Shown here in pieces: positions 23,413-34,171 of a DNA stretch of 64,000 bases. The stretch lies in the NCBI RefSeq assembly GCF_002099425.1, contig NW_018343991.1:15071001-15135000 (forward strand). Reading direction: 5' to 3'. Both the position numbers and the translations under genes were made by a program. The notes beneath the pieces were generated by a model. That model saw only the letters and a list, made by a program, of their open reading frames with translations. It had not been told where the DNA came from and made no database searches. Each line of letters starts with the position of its first letter. Position 1 is the first letter of the stretch. Origin of the DNA: Phascolarctos cinereus. Lineage: Eukaryota > Chordata > Mammalia > Diprotodontia > Phascolarctidae.

Positions 23413-23811
23413 GGTGACACCTTTCTGGCCTTTCATGGTGATATTATGGGCTGGGCCCATGGGAGCTAAGCACAGGCTTCTTCCTGAACCCTATATAACC
23501 TGAACCTAAAAACAGATCTGTATAGAATAGGTTAGGTTTCATGGGAATTGACTTTATATTTCCAGTTTTAATTCAAGTCATCTTAGGTCATAGATGGACT
23601 GGAATGAGACTTAATCTTCTCAACTTTTCCCTACTTGAATAAGAAAATGTCTCAAGTAGTAATGTGATTGTGAGAAGATTCAGATAAGAATTCCCGAGAG
23701 AGATTTGATCCCTATTGAATTGGGTGTGAGAGATAGCAAGCAAATACTGTATGCAGTGGGGCAGTGTGTAATTAGAAAGAATCAACTTCTGTGTTAATTG
23801 TAAAACCGTAG

Positions 23812-23978
23812 AATTTTGAGAGCTGGAAGGGGCCTCAAAGATAATCTAGTTTAAAGATGAGTGAAATGAGGCCCATAGATGTAAGGTAATTTCACCCAAG
23901 GGCATCCAAGTAGGATCAGGACTTGAACCCAGGGCCTGATTCCAGATTTAGTGCCCTTTCCACAAAGCTGTGTCATAA
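23812..23978 (-). mobile_element. CORE-SINE (MIR relative)
   Basis: 'agagctggaaggggcctca', 'gaaatgaggcccatagatg', 'gacttgaacccagggcctg', then a 3' part reading 'gtgccctttccacaaag'. Sister copies lie at 30455 and 42478. Confidence 0.75.
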
Positions 23979-24529
23979 TATTGACATTAAAAATAAATAG
24001 AAATCACAGGCTTAGTTTGCTACACATTATTTTCCTTTTCTAAAGCCCCATTTTACCCATATACTTTATGCTGGAATAATTTAAAGGGAATGTAGTCATG
24101 TACTGTCAATCCCTCTATTAGGTCAGCAATTTGTTTAATCCTCCACCCATCAAGTAGCTTGTGCCTTCCTGGAGTGAGGTTGTAACACCCTGTTTGAATA
24201 GAGGCTGTCAGCCCTTCAACAAGATATCTGAACTGTAATTTGTATAATGCTGATTAGAGATATTCTATGAAAATGGATAGTTCTTGGTGTGGACTTTGTG
24301 TAGTCCACAAAGTTAGGAAGCTTCTCCATGGGAAAAGCTCTAATGCCTTAACTCTAAGAGGGGCAGTTTCACAAATTGTACATCAGAAGCTCCAAGGTAA
24401 AAAGCACAGAAACTGAAACTGAGTTTTTAGTTCTCTTCAACTAATAAACGAACTGCAGCAATAGGAATATATTTCCCAGGCCATAAAGGTAATGACCGTG
24501 CTGTACTCTGTCTTGGGCAAAACCGCATT
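23979..24529. other. FAM83D intron 1, no recognised feature
   Basis: No family recognised; no splice-framed open reading frame. Confidence 0.4.
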
Positions 24530-25015
24530 TGTAATAGTATGGGTTTTGGTTGTGGGTGTCATATTTTAGGAGGGACTTTTGACAAATTGGAGGATGGACA
24601 AGGATGTAAAGGATCTGAAAACCATGTCATTGGAGGAATCAAGGTGTTTAGCCCGGGCAAAAAAAAGACACATGGAGGCATGAGATCAGGGTCTTCTAGT
24701 TATAGGGTACACATTAGTTCTGTTTTGTTCCAGAAGCCAGACCTATGACAGATGTTATAGGGAAACAGATCTTTGGCTCAATATAGGAAGATTTTAATAA
24801 CAATTATAGCTAACAGAATGGGCCACAATATGAGACAATGACCTCCCTGTCCCTAGAAGTGTTCAAATAGATTTTGGATGTTCATCTAGGAGGGATGCTA
24901 TCAAAGGGATTCCTTCAGTGAGTGGGAGGTTGAACTATGTCCCCTCATATACTTTCCCACCCTTACCATCATACACATACCAAGGTTGTTAACTTCCAAT
25001 ACCTAAAAATCTGTG
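24530..25015 (+). mobile_element. CR1/L3 LINE 3' part
   Basis: 'gtcatattttaggagggact' starts the block. 'atgacctccctgtccctaga' and 'gtgttcaaatagattttgga' match the CR1/L3 3' region that precedes its terminal repeats. Confidence 0.65.
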
Positions 25016-25404
25016 ATCCTTTTCTCCCCCTCCTTTTCTGTTTCGAATAATGAATGTCAATCAGGAAAGCTCCTGGCAAGTAAACTTTGGTAATTTAAGG
25101 AAATAGAATTTGGGGCCCTGATTAGTCAGCAGGTAGCATTCCGTATCACAGGATGTTGAGTGTAGGACACAAATTATTGTTATGCCTTTGACTAAATGCC
25201 TTCCTCTGGCAGAATTCCAAGTGTATTTTGCACACACACTTGTTTTAAAGATATGGGGTGGGGAGGGGAAACTGAGGTACTAAGGTAAGGAATGACTGAC
25301 AGAGACTTCCTGTCTAAATTAACCTGAGAAAGAACTGGAACTAGAATAATTTATCTACCCTGTAACCTTGGATTGAATACATCCATGAACAGAACTCAAA
25401 AGGA

Positions 25405-25570
25405 TTTAAATTCAGTAAGGCTTTGTTAAATTCCTGCTATGTACTAGTATAGCACATACTATACTTTCAAGAATAATGCTAGTAATACGCAGATAAAACC
25501 AAACGTTTCTGCCCTCAAGAAGCTTAAATCATACTAGGGGGAATGAACTGTATAAGAATAAGTACATACA
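25405..25570 (-). mobile_element. L2 LINE 3' end fragment
   Basis: 'taaattcctgctatgtacta' and 'tgccctcaagaagcttaaat' are the antisense L2 terminus, diverged. Confidence 0.55.
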
Positions 25571-25770
25571 AAGTAAATGCTTCCATAATTGCCATGGTAC
25601 TAGGACTAGTCCAGATGACAGGTATATACGTTGATCAACTCAGGAGAGTCTTCCAAAAACCAGCTCTGAAATTGGCAGACCCACTTTTTCAGTCATATAA
25701 TAGCTGTATATTAAACATGACTGAAATAATACAATAGGCACCTCTATGTTGCAAGCATCATGATATAGGG

Positions 25771-27038
25771 CAGAGGTCTTTAAACTTTTTGGCCTCAAGA
25801 CCTATTTTAGCACTCTTAAAAAGTATTGAGGACCCCAAAAGCTTTTGTTTATATGGGTTATATTTATCAGTATTTGCCATATTAGAATTGAAACTGGCAA
25901 ATTAAAAAAAATATTTAATATATTTTATTTTTCCCCCAATTACATATTAAAACAATTTTTTTAACTTTTTAAAAAAGTTTTGAGTTCTAAATTCTATTCT
26001 TCCCTCCCTCCCTCTTTTTTCCCCTCCCTGAGACTGTAAGCAATCAGATATAGGTTATACATATGCAATCATGTAATACATTTCCATGTTAGTCATTTTG
26101 TACAAGAAGACTTGAATAAAAGAAAAAGAATGAAAGAAAGAAAGTGAAAAATAGCATGCTTCAGTCTATATTCAAACAATATCAGTTCTTTCTCTGAAGG
26201 TGGATAGTATATTTCCTCATTAGTCCTTTGGGATTGCCTTAGATCATTGTATTGCTGAGAATAACTAAGTCATTCACAGTTCTTCATTATACAATATTGC
26301 TATTACTGTGTACAATGTTCTTTCTCCTGGTTCTGTTCACTTTACTTTGCATCAGTTCATATAAAATCTTTCCAGGTTGTTCTGATGCTTGTCATTTCTT
26401 GTAGCACAATAATGTTCTATCACAATCATATACTATAGCTTGTTTAACCTTTCTTCACTTGATGGGCATCACTTTGATTTCTAATTCTTAGCCACCAAAA
26501 AAAGAGCTGCTATAAAGGGGTTTTTTTTGTACAAATAGGTCCTTTCCCCCCCCCCTTTTTTTTTTAATGTCATTGGGATATAGACCTAGAAGGGGAAAGG
26601 GTATGCACAGCTTTATAGCCCTTTGGGCATAGTTCCAGATTATTCTCCAAAATGTTTGGATCAGAAACTGGTAAATTTTAAAATAATTATTCATTTAAAA
26701 AACAGTAAACTCATTACATAACAATACAAGTATAAATTTATGAAAATAACTTTTCCAAAATAAAAAAAAATTTTAATGAGAAGAATGGCATTGTTTTACA
26801 TATTTTTTTCAAATCTCTTTCATATCTGGCTTCATAGAAAACACCTGGGTTGTCATTGCTTTGAAGTAAATGAAGAAAATTTAGCCTCACACAAATTTAT
26901 AGTCGGAAAGGGAAGAATATGTTAAAAGGCAAATAATGTCTTAATATTATTATGAAAATAGTTTTGACCTTGTGGCCTCCTGAAGGGGTCTTGGGGACCA
27001 CCAGAGGTACGTGAATCATACACTGAGAACCACTAAGT
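25771..27038 (+). mobile_element. hAT DNA transposon resembling MER3, split by an L1
   Basis: Begins CAGAGGTCTTTAAACTTTTT and continues 'aaaaagtattgaggacccca', 'gcttttgtttatatgggtta', matching the MER3-type hAT end known from placental mammals. The far part has 'gagaagaatggcattgtttt', 'gcctcacacaaatttatag', and ends in an inverted 'cactgagaaccacta'. ATATAGGG (25763-25770) and TTATAGGG (27039-27046) are a plausible 8-bp duplication. No transposase is present, so this is a non-autonomous fossil. Confidence 0.7.
25904..26663 (-). mobile_element. L1 LINE 3' end nested in hAT
   Basis: Antisense L1 3' region ('ttgcatcagttcatataaa', 'agcacaataatgttctatca', 'atgggcatcactttgattt'). Target duplication GAAACTGGCAAATT (25890-25903) and GAAACTGGTAAATT (26664-26677). 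Confidence 0.85.
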
Positions 27039-27307
27039 TTATAGGGAGGAGCCTTGATCAATCAGAAGATCCGCTTTCAAGTCGTGCCTGTGCCACTTAC
27101 TGTGTGATTGACCTTGAGTAAATGACTTCTCTTCAGGCTTCATTTTGTTTTTAAGTAAAACAAATAAATTGAACTAGATGATAGTCAGATGACCACTGAC
27201 CACAACTAGATGACACCTTTAAAAAAAATATTAAAAAAGAAACAACCCCAATTCCAAAATTTGTAGTATTTTCTTGTATAAATCTTTGAATTCTTTAGAA
27301 GTTGTCT

Positions 27308-27535
27308 TTGTGAAAAACGGTTTTATTGGTGCCTTTGAGCTTAGCCTCTTTTGGCTACACTTTACCCCTTCTCTCCCCTTCCATCCCCCATGAGCCCTTC
27401 CTTATAACAAAAAAAAATAGTTTAATGAACTGACCAGCACAATGACTACATATGACAATGTATCAAGTAGTATACATCCTAATTCTCCCACCTTCTGTTG
27501 AAAGGAAAAAGATGCTTTCAGTCATCTGTTTCTTC
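27308..27535 (-). mobile_element. L1 LINE 3' UTR fragment
   Basis: 'ttttattggtgcctttgagc' and a C-rich 'ttctctccccttccatcccc' tract match the same antisense L1 3' UTR type as 16583. Confidence 0.6.
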
Positions 27536-27554
27536 AGAGGTTGTCTTAAATGTT

Positions 27555-28165
27555 TTTTGACATCAGATGATGTAAAGTGCTTAGCACAATCCCTGGCACA
27601 TAGTAGATGTTTAAAAAAATGCTTGTTCCCTTTCCTTATATCAAGGAACCCAGCTAGTTATCCCCATTTTAGACAGAAGAAAATTATGGCATATAAAATA
27701 GATACTTTTTTTTTTCCAAATCAAAACCACTGCCGTACTGTAGTGGTCTCTAGTCTCAAATTCCCAGTGTAAGTTTCTAGCTCATCCAATCTCTTGATTT
27801 CCTGAGTTGAAGTAGGATTTACGAGGCAGAATAATCCAGAAATAAAGGTTAGATTCTTAACTTTCACTTTCCTGACAAGAAAATATGTAACTCATAGCTT
27901 TCATTGCTACAGTAATCAAAGTGATGTGAATTTGTATAAGAATTAAGGCCTCCTGCCCCCACCCCCAACCTGCCCAACTCTTAGCTAATCAAATATAGTA
28001 AATAGTTCAGCTGACTTTATTAGAACGTCTGGGATATTTGCAAAACTGTGTCTTTTTCTAGAGAAATCATAAAATCCTAATTCCTCATCTGTCAAATAGG
28101 AGTTGGGCTAAATGATCTCTAAGGTTCCTTCCAGCTCTAACATTTTGTGATCCTGTGACCTAAAA
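27555..28165 (+). mobile_element. two MIR fragments around unassigned DNA
   Basis: 27555-27640 is a MIR 3' end ('gtgcttagcacaatccctgg', 'aaaaaatgcttgttccc'). 28055-28165 is a MIR central part ('attcctcatctgtcaaatag', 'ggttccttccagctctaaca'). Confidence 0.6.
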
Positions 28166-29911
28166 GAACGGGTTTTAGCTTGTATGGAATGAATGGGGAA
28201 ATGGGGTGGATTCTCAGAGTGGGGTGTGGCTTGTACTAAGCTCCTTAGGGTGGAGCACTCCTTTTGCTTCTCTTGGTCTTTGTTAGACTTCAGGTAGTGG
28301 GGACCATGTCTAATTTTTATTCTAGCCTAGGGTCTCTCATTTGATTTTAGTTAAACAATTTGAAGCGATATGAGCAGGTATTCCAAAGAGCCTGATGAAT
28401 GACTATTATCTAGCAATATGGGGTTAGGCAGTTGCAGGGGGAAAAGATTCTTTTATTGAAGTTCTGCAAACACCCACCTGAATTTTTTGCATATTCTGGG
28501 CAGGCATGAGTTATCTAGCAGGCATCTAGCTAGGTAACTAGCAAGAAACACCACCCCTCATAAAGGATTGACCACTTTCTAATGAATGTCTCTAAGACTA
28601 GAATTTAACAGTCTTTATGCTTAAATTTTAGGGTACAAACAAAATGGAGAAGGGAAATTTTTAAGGCCCCCAAAGAGACCCAATGATATGGGCCGAGTTT
28701 TAGATCCATGACTTTCACAGTGAGAATGGGAGAGGGTGTGATATTTATGCAGTCAATGAAATTAACAGTGAGCAAGAATCTAATGCTTAATAATGTAATA
28801 GCATTACTCATGCCATTGTTCCATTAAATGGCAAATCAATATTTGATTTGGAAGGAAGCTTGCACTACTTAGCTCACTTTTAGAGAAGCCCCACTTTTTC
28901 CCAGTTAGTTTTGGAACTTGGCAATTATTCTGCTTTGTTGAAATCAGTTATTCTTTTAAGGTTAGACTCTGAAGCCACCCAGGCCCCTTCCTTGCCTTGG
29001 GGCCAGGAAAATCTATGGCCAAATGCAATGCAACTTTCCTTTACCCTTTCAAAAGATGGGGGTAAGCATGGGTGAATCATTTTGACAACCAAGAGATTCA
29101 AGTCATGTGAAGATATTGATGTTGTGAAGCCCAATTCCTAGAGGTTTTTTTTTTAAAGAATAAAGCATTTCATGATAATATTTGGAGGCACTGATCCAGG
29201 ATCTAAAAATCTTCAAGTCAATTCAGCAAGCGTATTAAATGGATAAGTAGACCTTATTTGAAACATTTACAGGAGAGTCTGGATTAGTGTTAAGATCAGG
29301 TAGGTAGTGGAGCAGTTAAGTGAGAAGGTGGAAAATAAGTGAGATCATAGAAACTTGATATTCGGTCCTTGCTTTTATCCCATAATAAATATTTATAGAC
29401 TGCAATTGAAAACTTGTGACGTTATTCCTAATTTAGTACTCCTATCCCATTTCCTACTGACACATTTCTAAGTTCTATCTTCCATTTTGCTGGAACCGCT
29501 GCTTTTTAGCAAGGTTGGAGAGGGTGGTGAGGAGGAAGATGACTGAAGAAAATACTCAACTTTCCCAGGCCTGGGCAGAGCATGCATCTCCAGGCACTTT
29601 GCCAAAGTAGACAAAAGGCCTCTGCTTTTGGTAGCTGATTGGTAAGACAAGCAGCCAAGATCTACAGCTTCCAGTGATTATGCTGAAAATGAAATGTTAA
29701 TCCTTTCTTAACTTTGGCTTTAGGCGAGTAGTTAGCTTCTTTTGCATGGACTTGTAAAAGTGCTTGGCATGTAAGCAGCACCTACACAACCTTGTTGGAA
29801 AGTAATGCTGTGCCATGAGGTAATGTTCCCTTGGAGCCCAAAAGGCCATGACTTGTAGCTTCAGGGCTAGTGCTAAGTCTTCTCAGCTTTTAAAAGCTAA
29901 TGTGTCCCCAA
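28166..29911. other. 1.7-kb repeat-poor intronic block
   Basis: Unusually free of recognised repeats for this intron. No open frame with coding character. Could contain old regulatory sequence; nothing specific is visible. Confidence 0.35.
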
Positions 29912-30130
29912 TGGAGAAGTGACATGGTATAGTGAATAACCTGGGAGGCCGGAAGGCCTGAGGTCAACTCTTGCCTCCAAGATTTTCTGACTTAGTGATT
30001 TGAGGCAAGACATGGAATCTCTAGTGCTCAAGCCACCTCCATATGACTAAGCTGTCTCCTTCAGCAGTGAAGGGAGTTTCTATGCTGGGAGTGACCCGGG
30101 TAGATAAAATCTCGGGTCTAGGACCTATTT
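29912..30130 (+). mobile_element. tRNA-type SINE (THER/Mar-like), copy 1
   Basis: 'gaagtgacatggtatagtga', 'ggaaggcctgaggtcaact' and the tail 'agtgaagggagtttctatgc' are shared with copies at 33045 (minus) and 35288 (plus). Confidence 0.65.
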
Positions 30131-30171
30131 TGTCAGCCTTCTTTCTCCTTCTCTCACCATAGCATATGAGC

Positions 30172-30285
30172 TATGAATTGGTTTGACCATTCTGGAAAGT
30201 GATTTGGAACGATGCAAGAAAAGTTATGAGATTGTTCATCTACTCCAGAGAATCCTCTGTTGGAACTATCCCCCCAAAGAGATTA
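30172..30285 (+). mobile_element. L1 LINE fragment
   Basis: 'agctatgaattggtttgacc' and 'attctggaaagtgatttgg' match the marsupial L1 region just upstream of the 3' part seen elsewhere, here in sense. Confidence 0.6.
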
Positions 30286-30289
30286 TTGA

Positions 30290-30655
30290 CAGAAAGATCT
30301 AGTTTCGAATCCAAACTTATTATGATCCTGGGTTTAGGCCTCATCTGAAAAATGAAGATCTTGGACTTGATTACCTACAAGGTTCCTTCAAGCTCTAAAC
30401 GTATGACTCTACATAGAGGTATCTACACACCTACATACATCAGCTTGGAGATGATCTTGGGATTTAGAGCTAGAAAGGACCTTAGATATCATCTAGTCAA
30501 TTCTCCTCATTTTGGAGAAGGAAATAGAAGTTCAGAGAAGGGAAATTTCTTGGCTAAGGTCACACAGTTATTGGGTAGTAGAGCTACTTGTGATTTGAAC
30601 CTAGGGCTTTTGACTCCAAATCTAGTGTTCTTTTACTATGTTGCTTATCTATACA
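30290..30655. mobile_element. MIR (plus) followed by CORE-SINE (minus)
   Basis: 30290-30412 is sense MIR ('aaggttccttcaagctctaa'). 30455-30655 is antisense CORE-SINE ('agagctagaaaggaccttag', 'gatttgaacctagggctttt'). Confidence 0.7.
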
Positions 30656-30661
30656 GTTGAC

Positions 30662-31085
30662 GTCATTAGATAGAGAAGATGAATGGGATGGAAATGATTC
30701 CCAAGTTTCTAACCTGGGAGTCTAGAAGAAGGATGGTACTATTGATAGAGGAAGAACTAAATCAAGGAGTAAATATAGAGAAAGAAGAACCAGAAGTTTT
30801 GGGAACATCCAGGGTTAGAAGGTGGGAGAAAGGAGAAGAGCCAGCAAAGGGAGTGAAAAAGGAATGGTTGGAGAGAGAAAAGAACAAAGAGTGAACTGTG
30901 GTATCATAGAAGCAAAAAGAAGGGGAAAGTGTAATAAAGTCAGCAATATAAAATGATAGTTCAAGGAGGATGAGAACTAAAGAAAGGCAAGTGAATTTGG
31001 CATAAGGGTCACTGGTGACTTTTGAGAGAGCAGTTTTGGGAAGGGAGTCAAAGTTGCATCCAGTTTGCAGAGCTTTTAGAAGGGA
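30662..31085 (-). mobile_element. L2 LINE, antisense fragment
   Basis: 'cccaagtttctaacctggga', 'aagggtcactggtgactttt', 'agagagcagttttgg' follow antisense L2 order. Confidence 0.55.
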
Positions 31086-31625
31086 GCAGCTGTTGTTCAT
31101 TCTTCGTTTTCAGAGGATATCATGGGTGATGTCTTGATTTTTGAATCAGCTGGATTTAAGTGAGGCAGAGTTGCACAAAGTCATCAGCCTCATTCTTCTT
31201 GAGTCATCAAGATCCAGTGGCAGGAAAAAATTCAAGATTGCCTAGGATGCAGTGGATGACCTTGGCACCTTCAGTGTCTGACTAAACTCTAAGCTTCCAC
31301 AGCACCTGCTTCATGGCCGTTGGAACAAATTGCTCCCATTCCACTGGGGGAAGACTTCACACACTTGGGGTCGATACCCCCCTAACTCACCGATGCATTT
31401 GAGGTCTGTCGGTTAGCCCTTTTCACCTGGTTTAGCCCGTCTGCCAAGATGGTTTACTGGGGTGTGGTCACTACCACATGCTACGGCTTTTTGGAGCCAC
31501 AGGTGAGAGTTGGGTGACAAAGGTAGATGAGCAGCCCTGAAAAGGGCTTGGCAAGCTCTCACACTGGAGGTGCCAGTCGTCCTTGAGCATCCCATACACC
31601 CCGGCAGGTGTATATTAGAACTGAA
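31086..31625 (+). mobile_element. unnamed marsupial interspersed repeat, copy B
   Basis: Shares its first 185 bases with copy A (5065-5345, inverted) and its last 330 bases with copy C (53555-53920, inverted). Shared marks: 'gtcatcagcctcattcttct', 'agcacctgcttcatggccgt', 'gggaagacttcacacacttg', 'gccacaggtgagagttggg', 'agggcttggcaagctctcac'. Defines a unit of at least 540 bases. Confidence 0.7.
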
Positions 31626-32246
31626 GGTGGTGGGCATAAGTTACATTTGAGGAAAAGAAAATTGAAGGATAACTAGACCATACAATAATTTTGTAGTTGA
31701 ACATAGGAGTTCCTAAATTTTATTAGGAAACATTTGTATAGTGGGAGCAAGAAAACAGAAATGTGACTTTGGTATCACAGTTAATGTAAACAGCAAAGAA
31801 AGCTTCATCCCATGGGAAAACTTGCATGTGACCATGGGCCATCTTTGGTATTAAGCCTTCTTTGTTCTGTTTCTGTATAATATGTGACCTGGCCTGGGTG
31901 TGGTATGGAGATCTACTACTGTCCTGTTACCAGAGCCAGCCTTGTGAGTAAACTCCCCCAGAAAACCTACATACTACCACATATACTACCCCCTCCAAAA
32001 CCAAACACATTTTATTATGTTGAACATATTTATGCTGAACATATAACTGGATTATAGAGGAGATATTGGGATTAGTAAATTGAGAAGAGGAAATGGAAAA
32101 TGTTGGTGGGCAGCTGGATAGGTATTGTGGGGTTAAAGTCCCTTCCGTCTCCTCCCAGAGACGGAACATAGTCTTGACAACTAGATGTGACATGTACCTT
32201 TCTGTGAAGTAATAGCTCTATTCCCTATCTTTCCACCTTGCCATAG
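31626..32246. other. FAM83D intron 1 end, no repeat recognised
   Basis: Ends in a weak pyrimidine tract and the CATAG acceptor at 32242-32246. Confidence 0.5.
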
Positions 32247-32414
32247 GTTATTGCTGTGGTTATGGAATCATTCACAGATATTGACATCTTCAGAGACCTA
32301 CAGGAAATATGTAGGAAGCAAGGGGTGGCCGTATACATTCTTTTGGACCAGGCTCTGATCCGTCACTTCCTGGACATGTGTGTGAATCTAAGAGTTCATC
32401 CTGAACAGGAAAAG
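32247..32414 (+). CDS. FAM83D: FAM83D exon 2 (residues 158-213)
   Basis: Reads '[20 protein letters not shown]' onward to 'HPEQEK' and is nearly identical to human FAM83D over this part of DUF1669, where the pseudo-phospholipase fold begins. The AG acceptor is at 32245-32246 and the donor is GTTTGT from 32415, slightly weak. It has 168 bases, phase 0 at both ends, so skipping it would keep the frame. Reading through the donor gives a stop-free run to 32571, a shadow of the exon. Confidence 0.96.
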
Positions 32415-32797
32415 GTTTGTGCCAAAGTGTCTATGGTAAAGGAAAATAGAGTGCCACTGACTACATTTATAAATTTATTTTATAGGTTCTTCCTATCTAG
32501 GAGACTGATTAATAGTGTAGCTCTTCTAATGAGCCATTGTCCTAAAAGCTACCTTGAAAGTATTTATTTGTAAGCTATCTTGGAACTGGTCTCATTTATT
32601 TCTACATTGATCAGCCTTCTAATTTCATGTGAAATTAGAGGATTTTTTTTCCTGATTCTGATCATGATTAAATTTAATTATGTGTTTTGAATTTGAAACT
32701 TGTATACACAAATAACTACTTATGGGGAAGGTTGGTAGTATGTAGGTTTATTGGTGGAGTTTAGTCACAAGCAGTTTTTAGTTAGAAAATATATGTC

Positions 32798-32978
32798 TTA
32801 AGGTTTATAAAATACTTTACAAATATTAAGTCATTTTATCCCCATAACAACCCTGGGGGGTAAATGCTATTATTATCCCCATTTTATAGTTGAAGAAACT
32901 GAGGCAGACACAAGTTAAGTGACTTGCCTAGAGTCACATAGCCAGTAAGCATCTGAGGCCAGATTTGAACTTAGCATT
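32798..32978 (-). mobile_element. MIR SINE
   Basis: Antisense MIR: 'tactttacaaatattaagtc', 'gaagaaactgaggcagacac', 'cagatttgaacttagc'. Confidence 0.8.
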
Positions 32979-33044
32979 AAGAATAACCATATTCATCTTA
33001 TGTTAATATAAAAGAATCTTGGCCCAAACCTGTGATTTTATTAA

Positions 33045-33247
33045 TACAGAAACTCCCCAGGAAGGAAACTCCCTCTACAGTGGAGATTGTTACTAGCTTT
33101 ACAGCTTATAGTCTTAGAGTTTCCTGGGGACTGGGAAGTTATAACTTGCCCAGAGCCATATGGATAAGGACACACCAAAAGTGAGACTTGAACCCAGGTC
33201 CTCCTTATTCTGAGGACATATCTTTATCCAACATGCCATGTCACCTC
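33045..33247 (-). mobile_element. tRNA-type SINE (THER/Mar-like), copy 2
   Basis: The reverse complement matches copies at 29912 and 35288: 'ggaggacctgggttcaagtc', 'agactataagctgtaaagc', 'gagggagtttccttcctgg'. Confidence 0.65.
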
Positions 33248-33408
33248 GCAAAAAGGATCTTATTGCCAGCAAAAAAATAAAATTAGAGCAACAGTTTTAA
33301 AATACACAAGCTCTAGAATTCAGGAAGGCTGACTACTGGCAGGCATCTGTTGTTTACTACTTAAGTCCCAAATGTACCTGCTTTTTTATTAAATGTTTCT
33401 GTTTGCAG

Positions 33409-33720
33409 AATTTTTGGAGCATTTTACAAGAGCTCAGGTTTATTCTGCTTCCTCACCTCCCCCTTCCTGCTATGATAAAGAAACTAAGGAACAAAGCATT
33501 AAACGGTCTTCGGCTTGTCTATGTTGTCCTTAAAGCATCAATGAAAGCCTTAAGTGTCCAGCCCTGTTATTCAACCAAGCAGATTATCCCAGACTCACAG
33601 TTTGGAAGGAAATTGACATCAAGTCTGAAAATAAATGAAGCTATCAGGAAGACTATTATCCAGTCTACTGCCTACAGCAGTGCCAGCACCATCCTTAAGA
33701 TTCTACTGGCAACACTATAG
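33409..33720 (+). CDS. open frame behind a splice-acceptor-like site; possible alternative FAM83D terminal exon
   Basis: A 103-codon frame runs from AAT at 33409 to TAG at 33718-33720. It follows a pyrimidine-rich tract and GCAG at 33405-33408, a good acceptor. FAM83D exon 2 ends in phase 0, so joining it here would be in frame and give a protein of about 316 residues that replaces the rest of DUF1669 and the tail. The peptide starts NFWSILQELRF, contains KKLRNKALNGLRL and ends TILKILLATL; it matches no family I recognise. Downstream to 34130 is AU-rich sequence like a 3' UTR, but no AATAAA was found. It may equally be a chance frame or part of a retrocopy. Confidence 0.2.
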   Translation, partial: NFWSILQELRFILLPHLPLPAMIKKLRNKALNGLRLVYVVLKASMKALSVQPCYSTKQIIPDSQFGRKLTSSLKINEAIRKTIIQSTAYSSASTILKILLATL

Positions 33721-34171
33721 CTGATGAGAACAAGTGGAGCTAAGCATTAGCTAACAGACTTAAGAACCCTATTCTGTGCCACACTGCCTGTGCTCATTTC
33801 TTTATGGTGCTGCCCTCTATGCTGCTGTGCCTTGGTGGTAGGCAGCTTTCAACTATATTGTAGTTATTTTATATTATTTATTTATTTTTGTGAATGTGAG
33901 TAGGATTCAGAGGAATAGACATGGCATTGAATTTAGCTTTGCAGCTTCAGAGGTGGGGGAGGAAAGAAGGAGAGGCCTCCCAAATGTTGACTTTCTATTA
34001 TTTGTCTTTATTTTTTTGTAGAAGTTTTTCTGTATTTACTAAAATTTGTCCCAAAATTAATTTGGGGGGAGTTGGGCTTTCTGCTAATGACGAACTGGGT
34101 ATGCAAAAGCTCTAAATACCTTGTTTTGAGTGCATTACAAATAGACTTATAAGCATATTGAGAGAGTAGTC

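Noticed and set aside
32256-32573. FAM83D exon 2 frame extending past the donor to a stop at 32571
   Set aside because: Sequence after 32414 loses all similarity to FAM83D and the GT donor fits the human boundary; intron retention cannot be excluded but is not needed.
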